Source: DATBVX01 sp035263105
GTDB lineage: Bacteria; Pseudomonadota; Gammaproteobacteria; Steroidobacterales; Steroidobacteraceae
Reading direction: 5' to 3'
DNA: 64,000 nucleotides
Assembly (NCBI GenBank): GCA_035263105.1
Contig: DATFRO010000108.1
Coordinates: 62,001 to 126,000 of the forward strand
A model generated the notes under the pieces. That model was given only the letters and a program-made list of their open reading frames with translations, had not been told where the DNA came from and did no database searches. Below, piece after piece: positions 35,356 to 42,722 of the stretch (positions are counted from its first letter, which is position 1; every line of letters starts with the position of its first letter). The translations under genes were made by a program, and so were the position numbers.

Positions 35356-35793
35356 TCAGCCCCCGCCCGGGAGCGGTTGGTTGCCCTCGGGCCCGCCGAG
35401 CTTCTTCAGCTCATCGTGAAGATCCAGCCAGGTCACGCGCAGATCGTAGAACACATGCGCCTGCGGCTCGCGATCGATCTCGCCCGGCACATTGGCGCGC
35501 ACGATGTGGATCTCGCCCGGCCAGCGCTCGCCCTCGAAGAAGAGCGTGCTGCCACAGCGCGCGCAAAAGCCGCGCCGCGCGCTCGGCGAGGATCGATACC
35601 ACTGCAGCTGCTCCTCGCCCGCGGTCAGGCGGAAGCTCGTGCTGTGCGCGCCGAACCAGGTGACCACGGCTGAGCCGTGTGCCCGGCGGCACATCGTGCA
35701 ATGACAGTGCGCGCACCACTTGGTCGGCGGGTCCACTTCGAATCGCACTGCTTCGCACAGGCACGCGCCGCGAATGATCCGGGGTGTATTCAT
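35356..35793 (-). CDS. GFA/CENP-V family zinc-binding protein
   Basis: This is a 145-residue member of the glutathione-dependent formaldehyde-activating (GFA) superfamily. The zinc-binding cysteines are visible: C11 and C13 (GACLCEAV), C27-C30-C32-C35 (WCAHCHCTMCRRAHG) and C77/C80 (FCARCGSTLFF). The WFGA....F and GEIHIVRANVPG strands fit the Mss4-like beta fold. Some relatives were reported to bind glutathione or process small thiols, but most have no proven activity, so formaldehyde detoxification should not be assumed. Confidence 0.9.
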   Translation of the reverse strand: MNTPRIIRGACLCEAVRFEVDPPTKWCAHCHCTMCRRAHGSAVVTWFGAHSTSFRLTAGEEQLQWYRSSPSARRGFCARCGSTLFFEGERWPGEIHIVRANVPGEIDREPQAHVFYDLRVTWLDLHDELKKLGGPEGNQPLPGGG

Positions 35794-35871
35794 GGTGGGG
35801 TCCGCAGTCCGTCAGCCACCTGGGGCGCACATGTTAGCGCACGGGCGGCGCAACGCCGGCACGACGCGCCG

Positions 35872-36366
35872 TCACTGAACGGGATAGAAGCGTCCGGCAC
35901 CGAGAAACGTCGCGCGATAGTAGTCGTCGTCGAGCGAGGCATAGCCGACCGGCCGGCCGCTCTTGGGTGCGTGCACGAAGCGCCGCTCGCCGGTGTACAC
36001 GCCCACGTGCGTGGCGTCCGGCCCCGAGTCGCGGAAAAAGACCACATCGCCCGGCTGCAGGTGAGAGCGCTTCACCGGCGTCGCGGCGAGCGACTGTTCC
36101 GCCGCGGTCCGCGGTACGGTGATGCCGAGTTGCTGGTGCACGAAGAACACGAGACCACTGCAATCGAATCCCGTGGGGTCTGCGCCGCCGTAGCGATAGG
36201 GTGATCCCACCAGGGTCGCGGCCACCGAAGCGATCTGCTCGCCTTCGGTCGGCACAGCCGATGGCGGCGATGCGGAGCGTCGCGCGGAGCCGGCACAGCC
36301 CACGAACAGAAGACAGAGCGTGAGCAGGCCGAGCGCCGGCAATCGGTTCGAACGGTGCCGCTTCAT
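35872..36366 (-). CDS. NlpC/P60 family peptidoglycan hydrolase lipoprotein
   Basis: This is a 164-residue lipoprotein (lipobox LLFVGC, C24) with an NlpC/P60 cysteine peptidase domain. Catalytic residues are C69 in PTGFDCSGLVFFVHQQ, H120 in ATHVGVYTG and H132 in FVHAPKSG, and the SPYRYGGADP approach is typical. It should cleave stem peptides of peptidoglycan (D-Glu-mDAP bonds) from the inner face of the outer membrane, as Spr/MepS-type enzymes do. It begins 6 bases after the AmmeMemoRadiSam radical-SAM gene, suggesting one transcript. Confidence 0.92.
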   Translation of the reverse strand: MKRHRSNRLPALGLLTLCLLFVGCAGSARRSASPPSAVPTEGEQIASVAATLVGSPYRYGGADPTGFDCSGLVFFVHQQLGITVPRTAAEQSLAATPVKRSHLQPGDVVFFRDSGPDATHVGVYTGERRFVHAPKSGRPVGYASLDDDYYRATFLGAGRFYPVQ

Positions 36367-36372
36367 GCGGGC

Positions 36373-37455
36373 TCACACGCTCGCGAGCCGCACCGGACGG
36401 CGGTTGCGGCCCCAGCTCCCGGGCTTTCCATCGAATACCCCGGGAAGCTGTGCACCGCACGCCGTGCAGGCGCCGCGTGGCGTCAGCCGCCAGTCGCCCA
36501 GCTCATACCAGTCGCGCTCGATCACGCGCTCACTGCACGCGGGGCAGTAGGTGCTGCCCCCGTCTGCGTCATGCACGTTGCCGGTGTACACGAAGTGCAA
36601 ACCGTTGCGCCGCGCGATCTCGCGTGCCCGCGTCAGGGTGGCGGCGGGCGTGCGCGGTTTGTCAGTCATCTTCCAGTCCGGGTGGAAAGCGGTGAAGTGC
36701 AGCGGCACATCGGGACCGAGCCGCTCCATCACCCAGGCGGAGAGGCGGTCGATCTCGGCGTCCGAGTCGTTCTCGCCGGGGATCAGGAGCGTTGTGATCT
36801 CGAACCAGACCTGCGTTTCGTGCCGCAGGTACTCGAGCGTCTCGAGCACCGGCTGCAGCTCACCGCCGCAGATCTTGTAGTAGAAACGCTCCGTGAATCC
36901 CTTCAGATCCACGTTCGCGGCATCCATGTGGCGGTAGAACTCGATGCGCGGCTCCCGGCACATGTAGCCCGCAGTGACTGCAACGGAGCGAATGCCGAGT
37001 TCGCGACAGGCCTGGGCCACATCGATCGCGTACTCCATGAATACGACCGGGTCGTTGTAGGTGAAGGCGACGCTCGCGCACTCGAGGTGCCGTGCGGCGC
37101 GGGCCAGTTCAAGCGGACTGGCGCGATCGGCCAGCGTATCGACCTCGCGAGACTTGCTGATGCTCCAGTTCTGACAGAACTTGCAGGCGAGGTTGCAGCC
37201 GGCGGTGCCGAACGAGAGCACCGAGCTGCCCGGCAGGAAATGGTTGAGCGGCTTCTTCTCGATCGGGTCCACGCAGAACCCGCTCGAACGGCCGTAGGTC
37301 AGCAGCTTGATGCTGCCCCCCTCGTGGCCACGCACGAAACACATGCCGCGCTGCCCGGGGCGCAGCTTGCAGGCGCGTGGGCAGACGTCGCACTGGATGC
37401 GCTCCGCGTCCACCCAATGCCAATAGCGCGTGTCGTGTTCGAAGGCGGCGTTCAT
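36373..37455 (-). CDS. amrS: AmmeMemoRadiSam system radical SAM enzyme
   Basis: This is a 360-residue radical SAM protein of the AmmeMemoRadiSam system. The [4Fe-4S]/SAM motif is C87-C91-C94 in FGTAGCNLACKFCQNW. N-terminal cysteines (C22, C25, C29, C39 in CDVCPRAC and RGMCFVRG) and a C-terminal pair of CxxC knuckles (YCPACS, ACTACG) suggest additional metal sites. The remaining barrel motifs (VAFTYNDPVVFMEY, VTAGYMCREP, NVDLKGFTERFY) match the pyruvate-formate-lyase-activating-like subgroup. It diverges from the Memo gene 44 bases away. ATG 37455 was chosen because the upstream ATG at 37536 would overlap the Memo gene. The reaction is not established. Confidence 0.93.
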   Translation of the reverse strand: MNAAFEHDTRYWHWVDAERIQCDVCPRACKLRPGQRGMCFVRGHEGGSIKLLTYGRSSGFCVDPIEKKPLNHFLPGSSVLSFGTAGCNLACKFCQNWSISKSREVDTLADRASPLELARAARHLECASVAFTYNDPVVFMEYAIDVAQACRELGIRSVAVTAGYMCREPRIEFYRHMDAANVDLKGFTERFYYKICGGELQPVLETLEYLRHETQVWFEITTLLIPGENDSDAEIDRLSAWVMERLGPDVPLHFTAFHPDWKMTDKPRTPAATLTRAREIARRNGLHFVYTGNVHDADGGSTYCPACSERVIERDWYELGDWRLTPRGACTACGAQLPGVFDGKPGSWGRNRRPVRLASV

Positions 37456-37499
37456 GGCGCTTGCCGGGCGGCAACTGCCAGTCCGATACTGCTGCCGCC

Positions 37500-38306
37500 A
37501 TGGCCCCAGCCAGAGCAAGCTTACGCGTTCGGCCACCAGCCGTCGCCGGGCTGTTCTACCCGGATGATCCTGCTGAGCTGCGCGAGTTCCTGAACTCGGC
37601 CTTGCAGGACGCGGAAGCGCCGCAGCCGGCGCTCAAGGCGCTCATCGTTCCGCACGCGGGATACATCTATTCAGGCGCGGTGGCCGCTGCCGCGTTTCGC
37701 CTGCTGCACACCGAGAGCGCACGCGTGCGTCGCGTAGTGCTGATCGGTCCGAGCCACCGGATTCCATTCCGCGGCCTGGCAGTGCCGACGGCGCGCGCGT
37801 TTCGAACTCCGCTGGGTGACTTGCCGATCGAGAACCAGGGGCGCTCGCAGCTGCTCGCGCTGAAGCAGATCCGCGCCACGGATATCCCGCACGCCGAAGA
37901 GCACAGCCTCGAAGTCGAGCTGCCGTTCCTGCAGCGCCTGCTTTCATCGTTCGAATTGCTGCCGATCGCGGCGGGCGATGCCAGCGCCGCCGAAGTCGCC
38001 GAAACACTCGAGGCCGTCTGGGGTGGGCCGGAGACGCTCATCGTCGTGAGCACCGACCTCAGCCACTATCACGACTACGAAACCGCGCGCATTCTCGATC
38101 GTGCGACCAACGAGGCCGTGCTCGGCTTTACCGAGCGGCTCGGCGGCGAACAGGCCTGCGGCTGCATCGGCCTGAACGGCTTCCTGCGCGCCGCGCGCAA
38201 GCGCGGACTGCGAATCGAGCTCAGGGACCTGCGCAACTCCGGCGACACCGCGGGCGACCGGGCGCGCGTCGTGGGCTACGGTGCGTGGGCGCTGTTCGAT
38301 GCTTGA
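37500..38306 (+). CDS. amrB: AmmeMemoRadiSam system protein B (Memo family)
   Basis: This is a 268-residue Memo-like protein, related in fold to non-haem iron (LigB-type) dioxygenases. Landmarks are RPPAVAGLFYPDDPAELREFL, ALIVPHAGYIYSGAVAAAAF (conserved His), VVLIGPSHRIPFRGLAV, DIPHAEEHSLEVELPFLQ, VSTDLSHYHDYETA and the CGCIGLNGFL end. It probably binds a metal through histidines and a cysteine. It overlaps the AMMECR1 gene by eight bases, so the two are translationally coupled. The radical SAM partner is divergent. Confidence 0.93.
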   Translation: MAPARASLRVRPPAVAGLFYPDDPAELREFLNSALQDAEAPQPALKALIVPHAGYIYSGAVAAAAFRLLHTESARVRRVVLIGPSHRIPFRGLAVPTARAFRTPLGDLPIENQGRSQLLALKQIRATDIPHAEEHSLEVELPFLQRLLSSFELLPIAAGDASAAEVAETLEAVWGGPETLIVVSTDLSHYHDYETARILDRATNEAVLGFTERLGGEQACGCIGLNGFLRAARKRGLRIELRDLRNSGDTAGDRARVVGYGAWALFDA

Positions 38307-38850
38307 CGACGCTGAGCGTGCGACGCTGCTCGCCCTGGCGCGCGAATCGGTTCAGGCCGGTCTGCAGTGCGGCGCGGTCGGAACGTTTCCACTGCGCGAC
38401 TACGCTCCGAATCTCAAGTCCTGGCGCAGTTCCTTCGTCACCTTGTCGCGCGGCGGCCGGCTGCGCGGCTGTTGCGGTCGCCTGGAGGCGGATCGCACGC
38501 TCGTCGAAGACGTGTGGGAGAACGCGTTCGCCTCCGGCTTTCGCGACCCGCGCTTCGAGCCGCTGCTCGCGCACGAATTGGCGGACCTGCACATCGAGAT
38601 CTCGGTCCTCACTCCGCTCGAGAAGCTCGACGTGCACAGCACCCGCGACCTGCTCGCCACCCTCGTTCCACAGCGCGACGGCCTGCTCCTCGCGCACGCC
38701 GGCGAGCGCGTGACTTTCATTCCGCACGTGTGGGAGAGCGTGCCTGATCCAGCGAGCTTCGTGCGCCAGCTCCGCGAGAAGGCCGGCTGGCCGGCGGACG
38801 GGTGGGAGAGCGATCTCGAGGCCTGGAGGTTCCAAGCAGAGTCGTTTTGA
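38299..38850 (+). CDS. amrA: AmmeMemoRadiSam system protein A (AMMECR1 domain)
   Basis: This is a 183-residue AMMECR1-domain protein. The hallmark sequence is LRGCCGRLEADRTLVEDVWENAFASGFRDPRF, followed by DLHIEISVLTPLEKL and DGLLLAHAGERVTFIPHVWE. It is widely conserved to humans and its biochemical role is unknown. The ATG at 38299 lies in the last codons of the Memo gene. An upstream GTG at 38281 is less likely. Its stop codon (38848-38850) is formed by the first bases of the palindromic repeat element, so the C-terminal end may have been reset by the insertion. Confidence 0.93.
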   Translation: MLDDAERATLLALARESVQAGLQCGAVGTFPLRDYAPNLKSWRSSFVTLSRGGRLRGCCGRLEADRTLVEDVWENAFASGFRDPRFEPLLAHELADLHIEISVLTPLEKLDVHSTRDLLATLVPQRDGLLLAHAGERVTFIPHVWESVPDPASFVRQLREKAGWPADGWESDLEAWRFQAESF

Positions 38851-39078
38851 GCTTGCGAGCCGGCCCCGAATCAGGGGGTCATTTCAAAACCGGTGAGCTT
38901 GCGAGCGGCCGCCGAATCGGGGAGGTCCTTTCAAGAACGCCGTGAATACATCCCTGTAGGCTCCGTGCCAGACGTCCATGTCTGGCACGGTCTTGAAAGG
39001 ACCTCCCGATCCGACGCCCGTTCTCAGCTCACCGTGCGTGAAATGGCTCCCTGATCCGGCAAGCGGTCGCAGGCTCAA
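38849..39078. repeat. Composite palindromic repeat element (four copies of a ~45-base unit)
   Basis: Two direct copies (38849-38891 and 38895-38938) and two inverted copies (38991-39032 and 39031-39078) of a related unit surround a central hairpin. The unit reads approximately TGAGC-TGCGA...CGAATCxGGG followed by a G/T-rich part and TTTCA. The outer pair shares CATTTCA and the inner pair shares GGTCCTTTCAAGA. The arrangement is a near-symmetrical 230-base palindrome, as in REP/BIME clusters or a small MITE. It lies between convergent amrA and pyrF, and both stop codons fall in its outer ends. I cannot tell from one window whether it is dispersed in the genome. Confidence 0.85.
38963..38990. 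repeat. Central hairpin of the palindromic element
   Basis: CCGTGCCAGAC and GTCTGGCACGG are exact complements (11 bp) around the six-base loop GTCCAT. The hairpin forms on both strands and could act as a bidirectional transcription barrier or a transposase recognition structure between the convergent genes. No T-run follows on either strand, so it is not a classic terminator. Confidence 0.85.
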
Positions 39079-39788
39079 CCGACAACGCGGGCGATGGTGG
39101 CCTGGATCGCCTCCGCCGCCGCCTTCGGGTCGGCCGCGTCGCGGATCGGGCGCCCCACCACGATGTAGTCGGCGCCGTTCGTGAAGGCGTCTTCCACGCT
39201 GACCACGCGCTTCTGGTCGTCGCTCGGGCGGTTCTCGACCGGCCGGATGCCGGGCGTGACGACCAGCAGGCGCTGATCGAGATGCTGGCGCAGGAGCCTG
39301 GCTTCGAGGCCCGAGGAGACGACGCCATCGCATCCGGCCTCGAGCGCGCGACGGGCGCGCGAGAGCACGAGTTGCTCGACGTCGCAGCTGAACCCCAGGT
39401 CGTCGAGATCGCCGCGATCCAGGCTCGTGAGCACGGTGACGGCCAGGATCTTGACGTCGCCCTTGGCCTCCGCGGCCGCCTGCATGATCGACTGGTTGCC
39501 GTGCACGGTCGCGAAGGTGACGCCGCGGTTGCGCAGCCGGCGCACTGCCGCCGCGACCGTGGCCGGAACGTCGAAGAACTTGAGGTCGACGAAGATCCGT
39601 TTGCCCTTGCCGACCATCCAGTCGAGGAGCTCGAAGTACTCGCCCGCCATGAAGAGCTCGAGGCCCAGCTTGTAGAAGCGCACCGCATCTTCCAGGCGCT
39701 CGACCATGCGGCGCGCGCTGTCCGCATCGGGAACGTCGAGAGCGAAGATCAGGCGTTCGCGCGCCGGGATGTCCTTGCGCTGGCTCAC
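39075..39788 (-). CDS. pyrF: Orotidine-5'-phosphate decarboxylase
   Basis: This is a 237-residue enzyme catalysing the last step of UMP synthesis (OMP to UMP plus CO2). The family motifs are LIFALDVPDADSAR, FKLGLELF-like (FYKLGLELFM), the catalytic DLKFFDVPATVA segment with Lys and Asp, VTVLTS.D and the C-terminal TPGIRP and IVVGRPI phosphate-binding motif. The start is GTG at 39788, overlapping the dgt stop (GTGA). It is the last gene of the pilM-to-pyrF minus-strand series. The stop TGA lies inside the outer copy of the palindromic repeat element. Confidence 0.95.
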   Translation of the reverse strand: MSQRKDIPARERLIFALDVPDADSARRMVERLEDAVRFYKLGLELFMAGEYFELLDWMVGKGKRIFVDLKFFDVPATVAAAVRRLRNRGVTFATVHGNQSIMQAAAEAKGDVKILAVTVLTSLDRGDLDDLGFSCDVEQLVLSRARRALEAGCDGVVSSGLEARLLRQHLDQRLLVVTPGIRPVENRPSDDQKRVVSVEDAFTNGADYIVVGRPIRDAADPKAAAEAIQATIARVVG

Positions 39789-40960
39789 GTGCGTTCCGCC
39801 GGATTGAACAGTCTCTCGTGCTCGAGAATCGCGTAGCGATCGGTCATGCCGGCAATGTAGTCGGCCACCGCGCGCGCCTTGCCCGCATCGCCCGTCGCCG
39901 TGGCAGCCTTGAGCGCGCCGGCACAGTGTTCCGGCGGCATCAGGCGCACGTCGGTGAAGAATGCCGTGAACAGCTCGCGTACCACGCGGCGCGCCTTGGT
40001 GGTCATGCGCTGCACCTTGTAGTGCCGGTACACGTGTTCGCGCAGGAAGCTCTTCAGCTCGGCCTGGCGGCCCTTGGCCTCGGTGCTGGAACCGATGAGC
40101 GGCTGCCCGGCGCGCCGCACTTCGTCGATGTGCGCCGGCCGCGTCGACTCGAGCGCGGCACGACTCGTCGTGATCACATCGCTCACCACGTAACTGATCA
40201 TGCGGCGCACGACCTCGTGCACCGTCTGCCGGTCCGTGAGGCCCGGATACTGCGCCGTGACCTGGCGGTGCTGCTCGGCGAAGAGTTGCGCTTCCAGCAG
40301 CTGCTCGACGCTGATGAGACCCGCGCGCACACCGTCATCGACGTCGTGATTGTTGTAGGCCACCTCATCCGCGAGGTTGGCGAGCTGCGCTTCGAGTCCC
40401 GGCTGCTCGCGGCGCAGGAAGCGCTCGCCGAGCTCGCCGAGCTGGCGCGCGTTCGCTTGCGAGCAATGCTTGAGGATGCCCTCGCGACATTCGAACGTGA
40501 GGTTGAGCCCGGGAAAGGCCGCATAGTGATCTTCCAGCTCGTCGACGACGCGCAGCGACTGCAGGTTGTGCTCGAAGCCGCCGTACTCGCGCATGCATTC
40601 GTTGAGCGCATCCTGCCCCGCGTGCCCGAAGGGCGTGTGCCCCAGGTCGTGGGCGAGGCAGATGGCCTCGGTGAGCGTCTCGTTGAGCCTGAGCACGCGC
40701 GCGATGGTGCGGCCGATCTGCGCCACCTCGAGCGAATGGGTCACGCGTGTGCGATACAGGTCGCCCTCGTGATTGACGAACACCTGCGTCTTGTAGACCA
40801 GGCGCCGGAAGGCCGTGGAATGAATGATGCGGTCGCGATCGCGCTGGTACTCGCTGCGAAAATTCGGCGCCGGCTCGGGCCGCAGCCGGCCGCGGGATTG
40901 CGCCGCGTGCGCCGCGTAGGGTGCGAGCCCGGCGTCGGCTTCGCGGTTGGTGTCGCTCAC
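39785..40960 (-). CDS. dgt: Deoxyguanosinetriphosphate triphosphohydrolase-like protein
   Basis: This is a 391-residue HD-domain dNTP triphosphohydrolase (dGTPase family), releasing triphosphate from dNTPs. Features are the N-terminal NFRSEYQRDRDRIIHSTAFRRLVYKTQVF, the first metal His in RVTHSLEVAQIGR, the HD pair in LAHDLGHTPFGHAGQDALNE and a further Asp in LADEVAYNNHDVDDG. It helps balance dNTP pools. The gene uses GTG at 40960, overlapping the aroB stop (GTGA), and is coupled downstream to pyrF. The aroB-dgt pairing is common in gammaproteobacteria. Confidence 0.94.
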   Translation of the reverse strand: MSDTNREADAGLAPYAAHAAQSRGRLRPEPAPNFRSEYQRDRDRIIHSTAFRRLVYKTQVFVNHEGDLYRTRVTHSLEVAQIGRTIARVLRLNETLTEAICLAHDLGHTPFGHAGQDALNECMREYGGFEHNLQSLRVVDELEDHYAAFPGLNLTFECREGILKHCSQANARQLGELGERFLRREQPGLEAQLANLADEVAYNNHDVDDGVRAGLISVEQLLEAQLFAEQHRQVTAQYPGLTDRQTVHEVVRRMISYVVSDVITTSRAALESTRPAHIDEVRRAGQPLIGSSTEAKGRQAELKSFLREHVYRHYKVQRMTTKARRVVRELFTAFFTDVRLMPPEHCAGALKAATATGDAGKARAVADYIAGMTDRYAILEHERLFNPAERT

Positions 40961-42036
40961 GGGCCGGCGAACTGCTGCAACGTCGCGTGCAGCTTCGTGG
41001 CGTCGACATCGCTCCTGAGACTTGCCTCGCCCAGCCGCGACAGCAGGACGAGTCGCAGGCGTCCGTCCTGCACTTTCTTGTCCATGGTCATGAACTCCAG
41101 CATCCGGGCAGCACCTACGCGCGCAGCCGAGGTTGGCAGGCCCGCGCGCTCGAGCAGCGACTTGACGCGCCCCACATCGCCCGCCGTCAGCCAGCCGAGC
41201 CGCGACGAGAGATCCGCGGCCATCAACAACCCCACGGCGACGGCTTCACCGTGCAGCCATTCGTGGTAGCCGGTCGCGGATTCGATCGCGTGCCCGAAGG
41301 TATGACCGAGGTTGAGCAGCGCGCGCTGTCCGTGCTCGCGCTCATCCGCCGCGACGATCCGCGCCTTGATCTCGCACGAGCGTCGGACCGCGAACTCGAG
41401 GGCGGCTTCATCACACGCCAATAGCTGATCGAGGGAATGCTCGAGCCAATCGAGGAACGCGACGTCGCCCAGCAAACCGTACTTGATGACTTCCGCCAGG
41501 CCGGCGCGCAGCTCGCGCGGCGGAAGGGTACGGAGCGTCGCGATGTCGGCGAGGACGCCGCTCGGCTGGTGGAAGGCGCCGATCAGGTTCTTGCCGGCCG
41601 GATGATTGACGCCGGTCTTGCCGCCGACGGCGGAATCGACTTGCGCCAGGAGCGTCGTCGGGACCTGCAGGTACGCGATACCGCGCTGGTAGCAGGCGGC
41701 AGCAAACCCGGCGACATCGCCGACGACGCCGCCGCCCAAGGCCACGATCGCGGCATCCCGGTGCAGTTTGGCCGCGGCCAGGGCATCAAAGATCGTGTCG
41801 AGCGTGTCGAGAGTCTTGAAGGCCTCGCCGTCCGGAATGGAATGGGTGGTCACACTGCGATCGCCGAGTCCGCGCAACAGCGCCGGCAGGTGCAACCTGG
41901 CGATCGTGTCGTTGGTGACGACGAGCACATTGCGCTGGGGCAGGAGGCGTTCGAGCAGCGCACGGTCGGCCAGCAGTCCCGCACCGATGTAGATCGGGTA
42001 GCTGCGCGTTCCGAGGTCGATGCTGAGGTGTTGCAC
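40957..42036 (-). CDS. aroB: 3-dehydroquinate synthase
   Basis: This is a 359-residue AroB converting DAHP to 3-dehydroquinate, the second step of the shikimate pathway. Markers are the NAD-binding AIVALGGGVVGDVAGFAAA, the PTTLLAQVDSAVGGKTGVNHP signature, KNLIGAFHQP, and the metal His residues in LNLGHTFGHAIE and EWLHGEAVAVGLLMAADLS. The start is GTG at 42036. It follows aroK by 93 bases, the usual aroK-aroB order, and is coupled to dgt at its end. Confidence 0.96.
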   Translation of the reverse strand: MQHLSIDLGTRSYPIYIGAGLLADRALLERLLPQRNVLVVTNDTIARLHLPALLRGLGDRSVTTHSIPDGEAFKTLDTLDTIFDALAAAKLHRDAAIVALGGGVVGDVAGFAAACYQRGIAYLQVPTTLLAQVDSAVGGKTGVNHPAGKNLIGAFHQPSGVLADIATLRTLPPRELRAGLAEVIKYGLLGDVAFLDWLEHSLDQLLACDEAALEFAVRRSCEIKARIVAADEREHGQRALLNLGHTFGHAIESATGYHEWLHGEAVAVGLLMAADLSSRLGWLTAGDVGRVKSLLERAGLPTSAARVGAARMLEFMTMDKKVQDGRLRLVLLSRLGEASLRSDVDATKLHATLQQFAGP

Positions 42037-42129
42037 TGGACGCCTGGGTGAACCGGGAGAGCCGCCGGGCGGCTCAGTTCGCGGCGCGCAGTATAAATGC
42101 GTTGCGCCGACGGCGCAGAACCGGCCGTC

Positions 42130-42660
42130 CTACGTCGGCGCGGGACGCTCGCTGAGGAGCTTCTGCACGTCCTCGGCGACGGATTGCACGCGACGACCGT
42201 CGGTCGAGACAGTGATATCGGCGATTTCGGCGTAGAGATGCGCGCGCTGCTCCATCAGCTCCGCGAGGCGCGCCTGCGGATCGGCGGTCATCAGCAGCGG
42301 GCGATGGCGACCCTGCCGGGTCCGATCGAGCTGCTGATGCACCGAGGTCTGCAGGTACACGACGCAGCCCCGCCCCGCGAGCGCGCTGCGGTTGTCGGGA
42401 CGCAGGATTGCGCCGCCACCCGTCGCCAGGACGATGGGTTCGAGGCGCGTGAGCTGCTCGATCACTTCATGCTCGCGCACCCGAAAGCCGCTCTCGCCTT
42501 CCTTCTCGAAGATAAACGCGATGTCGACCCCGGTGCGACTCTCGATCTCGGTGTCGCTGTCGTGGAACGGGAACTTCAAGGCACGCGACAGGTGCCGGCC
42601 GACGGCGGTTTTCCCCGAGCCCATGGGGCCGATCAGAAAGATGTTGCGTTTCGTGAGCAT
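42130..42660 (-). CDS. aroK: Shikimate kinase
   Basis: This is a 176-residue kinase phosphorylating shikimate at O3. Walker A is IFLIGPMGSGKTAVG, the shikimate-binding DSD is in FHDSDTEIESRTG, and VLATGGGAILRPDNR and the lid segment TRQGRHRPLL are present. The ATG at 42660 gives the canonical N-terminus (LTKRNIFLIG), but it has no ribosome-binding site because a perfect hairpin and T-run directly precede it. An in-frame GTG at 42699 would put that hairpin inside the coding region. It lies downstream of pilQ and upstream of aroB. Confidence 0.94.
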   Translation of the reverse strand: MLTKRNIFLIGPMGSGKTAVGRHLSRALKFPFHDSDTEIESRTGVDIAFIFEKEGESGFRVREHEVIEQLTRLEPIVLATGGGAILRPDNRSALAGRGCVVYLQTSVHQQLDRTRQGRHRPLLMTADPQARLAELMEQRAHLYAEIADITVSTDGRRVQSVAEDVQKLLSERPAPT

Positions 42661-42667
42661 CAAAAGC

Positions 42668-42693
42668 ACGCGGCCGCTTTGCAGCGGCCGCGT
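42668..42693 (-). terminator. Intrinsic-terminator-like hairpin between pilQ and aroK
   Basis: ACGCGGCCGCT and AGCGGCCGCGT are exact complements (11 bp) with a four-base loop. On the minus strand the stem is followed by GCTTTTG, a short T-run, and then directly by the aroK ATG. The element lies in the 62-base gap between pilQ (stop at 42723) and aroK. It looks like a terminator or attenuator separating the pilus genes from the shikimate genes, or a structure that hides the aroK start. Confidence 0.6.
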
Positions 42694-42722
42694 AGTCACC
42701 CGATCGCCAACGCCCGCGGGCG

